A stretch of DNA of 64,000 nucleotides, from the NCBI GenBank assembly GCA_009859145.1, contig VRVR01000011.1, positions 12,097-76,096 of the forward strand. Reading direction: 5' to 3'. The translations under genes and the position numbers were made by a program. This document shows, in pieces, positions 39,000 to 48,416 of the stretch. How positions within the stretch are numbered: the stretch's first letter is position 1; each line of letters starts with the position of its first letter. The DNA comes from Andalucia godoyi (Eukaryota; Discoba; Jakobea; Jakobida; Andaluciidae). The notes beneath the pieces are model-generated. The model saw nothing but the letters and a program-made list of their open reading frames with translations, was not told where the DNA came from and made no database searches.

Positions 39000-41900
39000 A
39001 TGACTGCAGTCGCATCTTCAGTTCCAAAAGCGATGGCATCCGTTTCTGACAGTTCGGGTGGTGGTCCACTAACTGGTCGGAAGCCGTCCCAATCCAATCT
39101 CTGTTGTTGCACAAATGAAAAAATGGCTGCGGGCATCGAAGTCGATGCTTTCTACTGCCTGTTCTCCGACGCGAAAAAACTGTATCACCGATGCTTGTAT
39201 TCGGAGTCCTCGAGGATCGTTTCGCACATACTGTCGCTTCCTGGCTTGTCTCATATCGCGTATCAATCTCCAGATTTTTTGCTGTTCGCTGGCGCAGTGT
39301 ATTATCATCTCTTTGATTTTAGGGAATCTATGAAGTTTAACAGTGCGGCTCTTTCGTTGGACAGCAGGCTCTGCGAGGCGCTGTCCAATCTCGGAAACTG
39401 CAGTCGAGAACTAGGACAGACGGACGTGGCCATCATGTACTATCGGCAAGCAATGGAGACAAACCCCGGCTTTCCAGATGCTTACAACAACATGGGCTCG
39501 CTGCTTGTGCAGATTGGTAGGCTTCCTGCTGCCGTCGAGTATTTCGAGCGAGCTTTGCGGCTCTCTCCACAGTGGACGTCATGCAGAACTGATTTGGGAA
39601 ATGTGTACAGATGCTTGGGACAGCTTGATTTAGCGAGACAGTGTTTTGAGGCAGTGGTGATGATTGATCCGTCCTACGCTCCAGCGTGGGCACATCTCGG
39701 ATTTTGCTATCGGGATGCGGGATGTGCAAACATTGCAACGGTATGTCTTGTACGAGCTTTGAAAACGCTGCTTGTAGGGACGCCTGTTGACGCGTTCTTG
39801 TCCAGCAGTGTGTTTCATTCGTATGATGCCACGTTGCCGCCGAACCTTGCTTCGTATCCGAACGCGGCTGTTTCTGCATCGCCTGTTGCAACGCCTCTTG
39901 TTTCTTCTCCATACAGGTTTCGAATGCCCTTTCCGCCTTCGACTGCTCCACCAACCTCTGTTTGCCCAAGAAAACTGATCTTTTCGTCCTCTCCAGATAG
40001 CTCCCATTCCCCAAGGGTGGCCAGAACGTCGTCTTACACGCTATCCTCCTCCTCCTCCTGTTCTTCTTCATTGTCGCTATCGTCGTCGTCATCTTCTTCA
40101 TCTCTCTCTGCTCCTGCTCCTTCGTCTGCTTATCCTGCGTTGAATGATGGTTGTCATTCCGTCAGTGCCTTGACGATGAATTTGGACCAAGTTTCATCTT
40201 TTCTGTCGTCCATTCCCACGATTTCGCTCAATCTTATCGCAGAGGCTGCGAGTTCACTTGCAACGCTGTTCAAAGACATGAACCAGAGCTCGATTGCGGT
40301 CGAATTGTTTCGCTTGGCCATATGTGCCCGTCCCCAATCCTCTCCGTTGCATGCGAACCTCGCTGCGCTCTATCACTCCATCTTCATGCTTCAAGACGCT
40401 GCCCGCGAGTATGGTCTTGCTTTGCAGTTTGCGGATGCATCGCAATTTCCAGTTTGCTTACGTGCAGATGCTCTGAATAATATGGGAAATGCTCTAAAAG
40501 AACAAGGGCTGGTCGACCAGGCGGTCGTCTGCTATCGCTCCTCTTTGGCGTTGGTGCCTCTGCATGCTCACGCTCTCAACAATCTAGGGAATGCGTACAA
40601 GGAACTTGGATTGATTGGAGATGCGTTGACCTGCTATCAAACTGCTGTTCGGGCTTCGCAGCCTGTTCATTCAGCAGCACCGTTGTCTAACATGGCATCA
40701 TTGCTGAAAGAAATTGGCCAAATGGACCAAGCTCTTCTGTATTACCGAAAGGCGTTGGAGATTGATCCCAATTTTGTCGACGCTCACTCGAACTACGCAA
40801 ATGCGTTGAAAGACATTGGGCATGTGGATGAAGCAGTATCGCACTACCAGATCGCAGTTACGTTGAATCCACAGTTCGCAACAGGCTTCAACAACCTCGC
40901 GTCTGCCTTCAAGGACTCTGGAAGAGTCATAGAAGCGATATCGTCGTACCAACGGGCTCTTTCGCTGAAGCCCGATCTCCACGACGCACTGTGCAATATG
41001 TTTCATGCAATGACCACGGTGTGCATGTGGGAGAATCGTGAGGCCATCTTGCAGTGTGTGATTTCTGTTGTCGAGACCCAGCTGAAGAGTTCGGTGTTTC
41101 CCTCTATGCAGCCATTCCATGCCTTGGCGTATCCTGTATCTCCGGAACTTTTTCGAGGCGTGTGCACCGCGTATGCTGAGAGAGCTAAGCTCAGCGCTTT
41201 GCAGTCCTTCCAGCTGTGGAGTGCACGCCACAAGGCTGCGTCCTGTGGTCCGGATGCTTTTGCTCCACTGCATCTCCCAACTTCCCAGATTCTGCAAGGC
41301 TGGGAGGGTGCTGGGCCGTCGCGCCGTGTGCGCATTGGGTATGTTTCGTCTGACTTTGGAAACCATCCGTTGTCGCATTTAATGCAATCTGTATTTGGAA
41401 TGCACGACAGATCTCGATTTGAGGTATTTTGCTTCGCATTGAACCCTGACGACAACTCTGTGTTTCGCTCGAAGATTGCTCGGGAAGTTGAGCATTTTGT
41501 CGATGTTTCGGCATTGGAGACAGAGTCCATTGCAGGGCTGATTGTGCAGCATCAAATTCACATTTTGGTGAATCTCAATGGCTACACGAAAGGAGCGAGG
41601 AATGAAATCTTTGCACTGCAGCCATCCCCGATCCAATGCATGTATATGGGATTCCCGGGGACGTCCGGAGCCTCGTATATCCAATACTTTATTACGGATA
41701 CTGTCACGACTCCACTGGAATGCGAAAGATCCTTTTCGGAGAAGCTGGTGCGCATGCCGAATTCCTATTTCGTCTGCGACCACAAACAGTGTTTTGGTGC
41801 ATTGCTCCAAGAAGAGGTGCGCTTGCTTCCTCTGCGCAATTCCATCCGGGAGCAATACGGGTTGCCACCTTCTCCGCATGCCGTTGTTCTCGGCACGTTC

Positions 41901-42512
41901 AACCAATTGTACAAGATTGATCCACAAACGTTTGACACGTGGTGCGGAATTTTGAAACGCCTTCCGCATGCGGTACTGTGGCTTCTGCGATTTCCTGCGG
42001 CCGGAGAACCATTTCTTCGAAAGTATGCATTTGAGAAACACGGCTTGTCGGAGGACAGAATTGTGTTTTCAGATGTGGCGGCCAAAGATGAACATATCCA
42101 GCGAGGTCTCTTAGTCGATGTTTTCTTGGATACACCCATGTGCAACGGCCATACCACCGGAACGGATATTCTCTGGGCGGGAACTCCGATGGTTACCCTG
42201 CCTCTGCAATCTATGGCGTCTCGAGTTGCTTCGTCGCTGCTGCACGCAATGGGGTTTCCCGAGATGGTTGCATCTTCCTTTGCAAACTACGCCGACATTG
42301 TTGTGGACATTGCGTCTTCGCCCGCCAAACTGGATGCGCTACGCGAGAGGATGCGAGCAGCGCGCCTTTCTTGTCCGCTGTTTGATACGGTGCGCTGGGT
42401 ACGGAACCTTGAAAGGAGCTTTTGTGAAATGTGGCGCATGTATGTTGTGTCCAAAGGAACGGAATTCCGAAATATTGATGTTTACGAGTCGTCGCCCTCT
42501 ATTTATTCGTAA
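39000..42512 (+). CDS. OGT: O-GlcNAc transferase (SEC/OGT type, GT41)
   Basis: 1170 residues from MTAVASSVPKAMASV. TPR repeats cover about 90-280 (CEALSNLGNCSRELGQTDVA, PDAYNNMGSLLVQIGRLPAA) and about 490-720 (HALNNLGNAYKELGLIGDAL, FVDAHSNYANALKDIGHVDE). They are split by a Ser-rich low-complexity insertion of roughly 100 residues or more. The catalytic half has RIGYVSSDFGNHPLSHLMQS with the active-site His, VNLNGYTKGARNEIFALQPS, MYMGFPGTSGASYIQYFITD, GTFNQLYKIDPQTFDTW with the essential Lys, and DTPMCNGHTTGTDILWAGTP. It adds single GlcNAc to Ser/Thr of nuclear and cytosolic proteins. The motifs match animal OGT better than SPY-type O-fucosyltransferases; that is judged by eye. Confidence 0.92.
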   Translation: MTAVASSVPKAMASVSDSSGGGPLTGRKPSQSNLCCCTNEKMAAGIEVDAFYCLFSDAKKLYHRCLYSESSRIVSHILSLPGLSHIAYQSPDFLLFAGAVYYHLFDFRESMKFNSAALSLDSRLCEALSNLGNCSRELGQTDVAIMYYRQAMETNPGFPDAYNNMGSLLVQIGRLPAAVEYFERALRLSPQWTSCRTDLGNVYRCLGQLDLARQCFEAVVMIDPSYAPAWAHLGFCYRDAGCANIATVCLVRALKTLLVGTPVDAFLSSSVFHSYDATLPPNLASYPNAAVSASPVATPLVSSPYRFRMPFPPSTAPPTSVCPRKLIFSSSPDSSHSPRVARTSSYTLSSSSSCSSSLSLSSSSSSSSLSAPAPSSAYPALNDGCHSVSALTMNLDQVSSFLSSIPTISLNLIAEAASSLATLFKDMNQSSIAVELFRLAICARPQSSPLHANLAALYHSIFMLQDAAREYGLALQFADASQFPVCLRADALNNMGNALKEQGLVDQAVVCYRSSLALVPLHAHALNNLGNAYKELGLIGDALTCYQTAVRASQPVHSAAPLSNMASLLKEIGQMDQALLYYRKALEIDPNFVDAHSNYANALKDIGHVDEAVSHYQIAVTLNPQFATGFNNLASAFKDSGRVIEAISSYQRALSLKPDLHDALCNMFHAMTTVCMWENREAILQCVISVVETQLKSSVFPSMQPFHALAYPVSPELFRGVCTAYAERAKLSALQSFQLWSARHKAASCGPDAFAPLHLPTSQILQGWEGAGPSRRVRIGYVSSDFGNHPLSHLMQSVFGMHDRSRFEVFCFALNPDDNSVFRSKIAREVEHFVDVSALETESIAGLIVQHQIHILVNLNGYTKGARNEIFALQPSPIQCMYMGFPGTSGASYIQYFITDTVTTPLECERSFSEKLVRMPNSYFVCDHKQCFGALLQEEVRLLPLRNSIREQYGLPPSPHAVVLGTFNQLYKIDPQTFDTWCGILKRLPHAVLWLLRFPAAGEPFLRKYAFEKHGLSEDRIVFSDVAAKDEHIQRGLLVDVFLDTPMCNGHTTGTDILWAGTPMVTLPLQSMASRVASSLLHAMGFPEMVASSFANYADIVVDIASSPAKLDALRERMRAARLSCPLFDTVRWVRNLERSFCEMWRMYVVSKGTEFRNIDVYESSPSIYS

Positions 42513-42662
42513 CCAATGAGATGTGTACAAGGCATCCCTATCGTTCTGTGTTTATTAGTGTTTATTTATTCTGTATTTTTATCATCACAATTTAACTTTG
42601 GAACACGATCATGAATCAGTATCCTGTTTTTTTCGGATTTTTTTTTTGTTGCACTCACCCAC

Positions 42663-43118
42663 TCACATGGACGGTGACCTCGTGCGAAACCACGCAAAGA
42701 CTGAGCGGCACTCCGTCATGATCTGCAGGTTCAGGTCACACGACGTTTCGCTTGCATCGACAAGAATGCGCGACTTATCCCAAGTCGAGTCGTACTGAAC
42801 ATACGACCCAGAAATTGGAGCTCCGAGCACGGCATGATTCACATACATCGCACTCCAGAGCCACGTTCCGCATCCGTCGATCTTGCGGCAGGCCTTTTGG
42901 TCGAGCACCAGTGCCATGTCCGAAGTGTTCACGACGTATCGATGGCCTTCGCCAGTCCATTCCACGCAATGCGGGCATTCATAATATGGATTCAAAAGCC
43001 AAACTTCCGAGCCCACGTGGATGGAGATGCCGGCGCGATCGTAGCACCACACAAAGTTGTTACCCGGTCCCACTCTCCAATCGGAGCACGAGTCCGCTTG
43101 ACAAAACGCTGCAAACAT
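42663..43118 (-). CDS. Cys/Trp-rich orphan protein; may extend to 43273
   Basis: 151 residues from ATG 43118 (MFAAFCQADSCSDWRVGPGN). It has nine Cys and eight Trp, with YYECPHCVEWTGEGHRY and KACRKIDGCGTWLWSAMYV, as in disulfide-rich extracellular domains. Upstream on the same strand, ATG 43273 opens another frame with a hydrophobic segment (HGVMRFGLILITTTVWSAA). A small intron or one frameshift between 43110 and 43150 would join the two into a membrane-anchored protein; a 38-base GT..AG interval fits the frame, but its GTTCGG start is unlike the other introns here. The family is unknown. It is next to a Fanzor remnant. Confidence 0.45.
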   Translation of the reverse strand: MFAAFCQADSCSDWRVGPGNNFVWCYDRAGISIHVGSEVWLLNPYYECPHCVEWTGEGHRYVVNTSDMALVLDQKACRKIDGCGTWLWSAMYVNHAVLGAPISGSYVQYDSTWDKSRILVDASETSCDLNLQIMTECRSVFAWFRTRSPSM

Positions 43119-43342
43119 GCAGCTGACCAGACAGTCGTCGTAATCAGGATCAAGCCGAACCGCATCACTCCGTGAATCCAGTTGTATTCCTCTAATCCTC
43201 TAAAAGCGTTGCCGAAACCTGGAAACATGAACCCCATGAACTCCGTGAGCCACCTCCTGGAGCTGTTGGGCAACTTTTGAACTGGTCAGACTGTGGTGTA
43301 TTTCGTTTTCATCGTCTCAGCAAAATGCTATGTCGGGAACTA

Positions 43343-43712
43343 CGCCTACATTATACACTGACATGCATATCTACGAATAGACATGCAAATTCAGTCTTGC
43401 ATCCCGTTGCCGGGAAGGGGATAGGCCCCAACACGCCTCACGGCGTTCTTCAGATAAATGCTCCGCGCTCCGTTCCCAATCTCGATCAATCGGTGAGCCA
43501 CTTTCTCAGCGTGACACGTTGTTCCTGAGAAGGGTGCATTTTGATTCTGACGGCCCTAGCAGCAGGCGCTTTCGTGTCCTCAGTTGCAGCGATTGATGCA
43601 CCTGGAGATACGAGAGGAAGAGGCGGTAGGCGTAGTGACACGTGGTCTCTTAGGAGGTCTGCGGGACGTAGGAGGCCCTGTATCGGGCGGCGTAGGCGTA
43701 GGCGAATGCGTC
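43343..43712 (-). pseudogene. Fanzor (TnpB-like) element remnant, internally deleted, copy B2
   Basis: It is the reverse-strand twin of 9775-10062. The minus strand reads MTHSPTPTPPDTGPP..., PKRPRVTTP, then after a 64-base segment absent from the other copy (43569-43632, flanked by AGGCG on both sides) ARAVRIKMHPSQEQRVTLRK and WLTD, TGA. It continues with DRDWNGARSIYLKN once one base is ignored, then AVRRVGAYPLPGNGMQD and stop. The element end is CGCCTACATTATACACTGAC at 43343. The 64-base segment shifts the frame relative to copy B1. The opposite end is GC-rich GTAGGCGTAGGCG, whose complement starts CGCCTAC like the left end. Confidence 0.75.
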
Positions 43713-44107
43713 ATCCCAGCGCGCCCACGCCCATATTTGAATAAAAGAGTGAAACCAAAAAACCAAACCAACGAATGATAGAATAGATGGCTATGGATGT
43801 TGCGTTAAAGAGTGTCGAAAATGCAGAGCCTGTGTCACCGGCTGAATTTTGGCCGAGCGTGCGTAAGCACGAATTCCTGTGAAACAAGCGTGCTGGTGTC
43901 GGCCACCGTGTCTTATAAAAAACACGAAAAAGTCTCTCTTTTCCACGATTTCGTGTGCGTTTGTATTGGTTCTAATATTTCGTTTACTCGATTCCTTTGA
44001 TTGTTGTGTTTTCGTCTGTCTGTTAGACCTTGAAACTCTATCGGTATCGTGTTGGTGTCTTAAACGAGAACGACAAAAACAGAAGGAAAAAAAAATTCGT
44101 TGTGAGG
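43713..44107. other. Intergenic
   Basis: About 395 bases between the Fanzor remnant and the oxidoreductase. Short frames only. The last 30 bases before ATG 44108 are A-rich. Confidence 0.55.
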
Positions 44108-45196
44108 ATGTCGCTCGATTCACAAGCGAGTCTGGTTTGGGGTGTTCTGTCTACTGCAAACATTGCAAAGCGAAGTATTGAAGCGATTCGTGCTGCGGGC
44201 TCGAGCGTGTTGGCGATTGCAAGCCGAGATGCAACGAAGGCCGCGTCCTTTGCTTCCGAGTTTGGGATTCCAGTTTCGTATGGCTCCTACGAATTGCTCC
44301 TGGAAGACCCGAGGATTCAGGCTGTATACGTCCCGCTGCCTTGCTCGATGCACAAGAAATGGGTACTTGAAGCGGCTGTCCGGAGGAAGCACGTCCTGGT
44401 GGAGAAGCCTGCTGCTGTGAATGCCTTGGAGGTTGCTGAAATGACTGAGTGCTGCAAAGCGAATAATGTGCTCTACATGGACGGTGTTCACTACATGCAC
44501 AGCTTGCGGACAGCGCGGATACTCGAGATTGTTCAAGGAAGCCGTGCGTATTCTGGCCAATTTTCGCTTGGCGATCTCCGCCATTTGGACATTGTGTTTT
44601 CATTTCTCGGCGATTCCAACTTTATGCAAACGAACATTCGCACGCATCGTGATCTGGAGCCACTGGGCGTTCTTGGTGATCTGGGAGTTTACTCGATTCG
44701 GTACATGGTCGTTTTGCTGGCTCAAGTGTATGCGAAGAGCGGACTTCCGGCCGCCGCATTTAATCCGACTGAACATTGCAAATGCTCGTTTTCAAGGATA
44801 CATAAGGAGTCGTTAGAGGGCGTCCCGACTGAGATGAGCGTGTGCTTTGAGTGGGACTGTGGAGTCACGTCGAACATGTTCTTGTCGTTTCATGCAGCTC
44901 CTGCTCAGCGCGCGTTCCTCGTAGGAACTGCTGGAACCGTGACAGTCGATGACTTTTCCTCGGCAAAGATTGCAATGGGATCGCAATTTCGGGTGTCTTC
45001 CGTTGTGTCAGGAGACGTTGTCGAGAGTGTCGAATCGGTAATCGAACCGCAGAATGTTCGGATGTTTTCTCGATTCGCACAGCTTGCAGAATATCCTTTA
45101 TCCGCGGAAGCAGGGTACTGGAGAAACATTAGCGTTTGGACGCAGGCTCTTATGGACACTTGTTTGGCACGGGCTGTTCGATCCGCTCAAACCTGA
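44108..45196 (+). CDS. Gfo/Idh/MocA oxidoreductase, dihydrodiol-dehydrogenase-like
   Basis: 362 residues from MSLDSQASLVWGVLST. The NAD(P)-binding start VWGVLSTANIAKRSIEAIRA and SVLAIASRDATKAASFASEF are typical of the family. IQAVYVPLPCSMHKKWVLEA with HVLVEKPAAVNALE holds the catalytic EKP lysine. VLYMDGVHYMHSLRT and LEPLGVLGDLGVYSIRYMVV match the dimeric dihydrodiol dehydrogenase / D-xylose 1-dehydrogenase subgroup (GALxDxGvY). It would oxidise a sugar or diol in the cytosol using NADP. The substrate cannot be told from sequence. Confidence 0.85.
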   Translation: MSLDSQASLVWGVLSTANIAKRSIEAIRAAGSSVLAIASRDATKAASFASEFGIPVSYGSYELLLEDPRIQAVYVPLPCSMHKKWVLEAAVRRKHVLVEKPAAVNALEVAEMTECCKANNVLYMDGVHYMHSLRTARILEIVQGSRAYSGQFSLGDLRHLDIVFSFLGDSNFMQTNIRTHRDLEPLGVLGDLGVYSIRYMVVLLAQVYAKSGLPAAAFNPTEHCKCSFSRIHKESLEGVPTEMSVCFEWDCGVTSNMFLSFHAAPAQRAFLVGTAGTVTVDDFSSAKIAMGSQFRVSSVVSGDVVESVESVIEPQNVRMFSRFAQLAEYPLSAEAGYWRNISVWTQALMDTCLARAVRSAQT

Positions 45197-45718
45197 TCCT
45201 TTTGTGCTGCAGTCTGTGATTTTTTTAAAAAAGAGGGGAGATTTCATTCCACACACACACACACGCGCGCGCGTCTGTCTCAGCATTCGGGTTCGATTAT
45301 GTATAAAGACATTCGAAACGCATTCCGATGCTCTGCGTTGTTGCGATCCAAAGACGTGCGTTCTTCTTCTGAAAAGATGAAGCCCACGAATTACATGCCC
45401 CAGTCGCAGGTACAATTCTTCCAAGATCAGGAAATCGGAATGCGCAGGTTCACAGCTCGTATGCGCATCCTTTTCTTCGATTAGGGCACACGCATTTCAA
45501 TAAACACAAAGAATCCGGGGAACGTACACGAAATGTTCGGCAGCAGACAGACTTTCGTATGATGATTTTTATTATTTTTTTGTTCCCGACTTCCGGCTGA
45601 ATGTCTCTTTTTTATATTTCTCTTCTACTTTCCCTGCTTTCCCTATTTCTTCTTCTGCTTGTCGTTGTCGTTGGTGTTGTTGTTGTTTTTTGAGAATTCT
45701 AGTACGGTACATGTAAAC
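45197..45718. other. Intergenic with CA/CG microsatellite
   Basis: A (CA)n(CG)n tract lies at 45250-45273. A 61-codon frame at 45299-45484 (+, MYKDIRNAFRCSALLRSKDV) has no recognised motif and I do not call it a gene. T-rich sequence precedes the next start. Confidence 0.5.
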
Positions 45719-47449
45719 ATGAAAGTCTGGTGCGGGTTTCCAGTGTGCTGTTGGACGCTGGTTGCTCTGTTGTTAAGTACGTTTGTCGTGGACTTGCATG
45801 CTCAATCGATTTCGTCTGTGTTTGGCCGATCGCCATCTGAAGATTCGCCGGTGATTCATGCATCCGTCTATCGTTCCGAGCATCAAGGGTGGTATGTTGA
45901 AACGGGGGTTCTTGATCCGCATGCAGTTGCGATCCTGAGTGTCAGCGACGCGATTGCCAGCGACGGGTGGATGTACTTGAATCTGACGTCGAACTCGGCT
46001 TTTGCTGACGACGTGCAAGCATATGGAGCTGGATACGTAGAAGGTTATGTCACGGCAAAGCGCATCCATATGCATTTTGAAAATGTGCTGGCTGATAACT
46101 TTGGAAGCAATGTTACAACGATCCCGGAAGACGTGATCGACTGGTTCGACCAGCAGATGCACTGGACCGACTCCATGGTTGCAGCGCACAAGAACGATGC
46201 GTATTGGCAATTGGTGGGATCGATTGCCCAGCAGTACCGTGGGGTTGTGGATGGATACAACCAGGCCAACCCTGCATTTCCGCTTTCGTATTCCCAGATG
46301 CACATCATTGCATCCGAAGGCGATCTCTGGGACGTCATGGACTCGCTGGACCCGAGCAGCCGTCCCAATGTGAACAAAATGACAAACCGAGAACTTCATG
46401 AATACGCCAACACCAATTCACATTGCTCGTCTCTGGTGGTGGTCACCCCAGACTTGACCGAGTTGTTTGCAGGACACTCTAGCTGGGACACGTTTATGGT
46501 GCTGACGCGTGTGTGGAAGACTGTTTCACTGCAGCTTCACAATCCGCTTGTGAAGGCACACACAATGATGTTTTCGTCATATCCTGCAACGCTTTCGAGC
46601 GAGGACGACTGGATGCTGATGCCAGAGACCCAGATTCTCATGATGGAAACTACGAACAACATCTTCAATGACTCGTTGTGGGGACTGATCACGCCGCGGG
46701 GGCTGCTTTCGTGGCAACGCGTTCTCCTTGCAAATTATGCAGCCGTTCAATCTGGCCGCGATTGGCTGCTGTTTTTCGACCGATTTTCATCGCAGACCTA
46801 CAACAATCAGTACCAAATTGTCGCGTATAGTTTGTTTACGCCGGGTCGGCCGCTCGCGGACGACACCCTGTGGATTATTGAGCAGACGCCGGGCTACACG
46901 AGGGGCGATGACATGACATCCTATCTCTCGCTTGGACATTGGCCATCCTTCAACATTCCGTTCTATCCCGATGTGTGGGAGCGTCTTGGCTACAATCTGC
47001 TTGTGGAAAAGACAAAAGACTACACCTGGACTTGGCAACTTGCCCCGCGATCTCTGATTTTCCGTCGAGATGCATCCGCTGTGCAAAGCGTCGAAGCGAT
47101 GGCTAGGATCATGCGGTACAACAAGTTCCAAACAGATCCATTGTCCAGCGGCAATCCAGAGAATGCAATTATGAGCCGCTTCGATCTTCTCCCATCCTTG
47201 GATCACGAGTATCAGCCTGCTGGCGGCATCGATTCCAAGTTCTGCTCCGCGGCCATGGCGGCCAAGGGCTCTGCGATGATCCAAGTTGGTCCGACCCACG
47301 ATGACCAAACCGCGTTCTCCTGGTCCAAGTTCGAACAGGCAAGCGGGCGAACCTACATCCATCTCGGCCAGCCGGACACCTGGGACTTTCCGTGGATCCA
47401 CGTGGGCAGCGATAGCGACGCTGGCAGCTCCAATCGCGTTACTGCGTGA
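45719..47449 (+). CDS. Phospholipase B-like (PLBD/lamina-ancestor) secreted hydrolase
   Basis: 576 residues. The signal peptide is MKVWCGFPVCCWTLVALLLS up to about LHAQ (29). The conserved N-terminal nucleophile Cys is C236 in NSHCSSLVVV, followed by PDLTELFAGHSSWDTFMVLT (family 'gHdTWxxY'). The chain would be self-cleaved before C236. Later motifs are MLMPETQILMMETTNNIFND, GRDWLLFFDRFSSQTYNNQY, PGYTRGDDMTSYLSLGHWPS and the C-terminal FSWSKFEQ. This Ntn-hydrolase family is lysosomal or secreted and removes acyl chains or acts as an amidase. Length fits the family (550-590). Confidence 0.93.
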   Translation: MKVWCGFPVCCWTLVALLLSTFVVDLHAQSISSVFGRSPSEDSPVIHASVYRSEHQGWYVETGVLDPHAVAILSVSDAIASDGWMYLNLTSNSAFADDVQAYGAGYVEGYVTAKRIHMHFENVLADNFGSNVTTIPEDVIDWFDQQMHWTDSMVAAHKNDAYWQLVGSIAQQYRGVVDGYNQANPAFPLSYSQMHIIASEGDLWDVMDSLDPSSRPNVNKMTNRELHEYANTNSHCSSLVVVTPDLTELFAGHSSWDTFMVLTRVWKTVSLQLHNPLVKAHTMMFSSYPATLSSEDDWMLMPETQILMMETTNNIFNDSLWGLITPRGLLSWQRVLLANYAAVQSGRDWLLFFDRFSSQTYNNQYQIVAYSLFTPGRPLADDTLWIIEQTPGYTRGDDMTSYLSLGHWPSFNIPFYPDVWERLGYNLLVEKTKDYTWTWQLAPRSLIFRRDASAVQSVEAMARIMRYNKFQTDPLSSGNPENAIMSRFDLLPSLDHEYQPAGGIDSKFCSAAMAAKGSAMIQVGPTHDDQTAFSWSKFEQASGRTYIHLGQPDTWDFPWIHVGSDSDAGSSNRVTA

Positions 47450-47457
47450 TAATATTA

Positions 47458-47484
47458 CCCCCCCCCCCCCCCCTTTTTTTTTTT
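47458..47484. repeat. Poly-C then poly-T tract
   Basis: Sixteen C's are followed by eleven T's right after the stop of the phospholipase-B-like gene; the gap to the Rab gene holds nothing else. Confidence 0.9.
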
Positions 47485-47726
47485 AGGACTTCATTTACTT
47501 TTTTTCCCTCTCCTCCCCCCAAAGTCACAGAGGACACATGTACCCACAAAACAGAAACAAAAACAAAAACAAAAAAAACAAGCTTGAGTTGTTGTTTTTC
47601 CTCCTTCCCCTCCGTGTTGCCTTCCTGTGCTGTCCATGGCATTGACTGTCCTTTCTTCACAACAATCCGATCGCGTAAATTTAAAAATAAAAGAAAAGAA
47701 AAAACACGAAGGAAAGAAACTTGACT

Positions 47727-48416
47727 TTAGCAGCACCCCTTTTTCTTGGGCTTTGGATTGTCCAACGCCGGGTCTGTCACAACGATTGTTTCTCGTGGTC
47801 TTGAAGCCGTTTCTGGCTTGTCATCCTTGGAGATGGCTGCACCGCCTGTGGCCGCACCTGCGCCTCCACCGACACCCGGCTTCGTCATGTTTTTGAAGAT
47901 TTCCGTCAGGATCGTTTGGAATGAAAGCTCCACATTTGTCGAGTCGAGTGCCGACGTTTCCATAAAGTTCAGTCCGTGCTTCTCCGCAAAACCCTTTGCC
48001 TCGTCCGTCGTCACTGCTCTCAAATGCCGCAAATCACACTTGTTTCCAACCAACATGATCACAATGTGTGAGTCTGCGTGTTCCCGAAGCTCCTTCAGCC
48101 ACCTCTCGACATTCTCATACGTTGCATGTTTTGCAATATCATACACAAGAAGCGCGCCAACTGCTCCGCGATAGTACGCGGACGTGATTGCACGGTACCG
48201 CTCCTGGCCAGCTGTATCCCAGATCTGTGCCTTGATCGTCTTTGAATCAACAGTAATGCTGCGCGTCGCAAACTCCACTCCAATTGTGCTCTTCGACTCC
48301 AAATTGAACTCATTGCGCGTAAATCGCGAAAGAAGATTCGACTTTCCAACTCCAGAATCCCCAATCAGGACAATCTTGAACAGATAATCATAGTCCTCGT
48401 TGCCGTCTTTGCTCAT
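47727..48416 (-). CDS. RAB11: Rab11-family small GTPase
   Basis: 229 residues. P-loop [14 protein letters not shown] (18-31), switch [35 protein letters not shown] at about 125 and [14 protein letters not shown] are all canonical. [20 protein letters not shown] and [16 protein letters not shown] are Rab11 signatures. The tail [15 protein letters not shown] is a Gly/Ala-rich hypervariable stretch and the end KKKGCC provides two cysteines for geranylgeranylation. It directs recycling-endosome and late-Golgi traffic. The leader on the coding strand is purine-rich (AAGAAAAG). Confidence 0.95.
   Translation of the reverse strand: MSKDGNEDYDYLFKIVLIGDSGVGKSNLLSRFTRNEFNLESKSTIGVEFATRSITVDSKTIKAQIWDTAGQERYRAITSAYYRGAVGALLVYDIAKHATYENVERWLKELREHADSHIVIMLVGNKCDLRHLRAVTTDEAKGFAEKHGLNFMETSALDSTNVELSFQTILTEIFKNMTKPGVGGGAGAATGGAAISKDDKPETASRPRETIVVTDPALDNPKPKKKGCC

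Noticed and set aside
43277-43744. Plus-strand frames with GKGIGPNTPHG and an Arg-rich tail
   Set aside because: Complement of the Fanzor derivative; the Arg-rich tail is the antisense of the Pro/Arg-rich leader.
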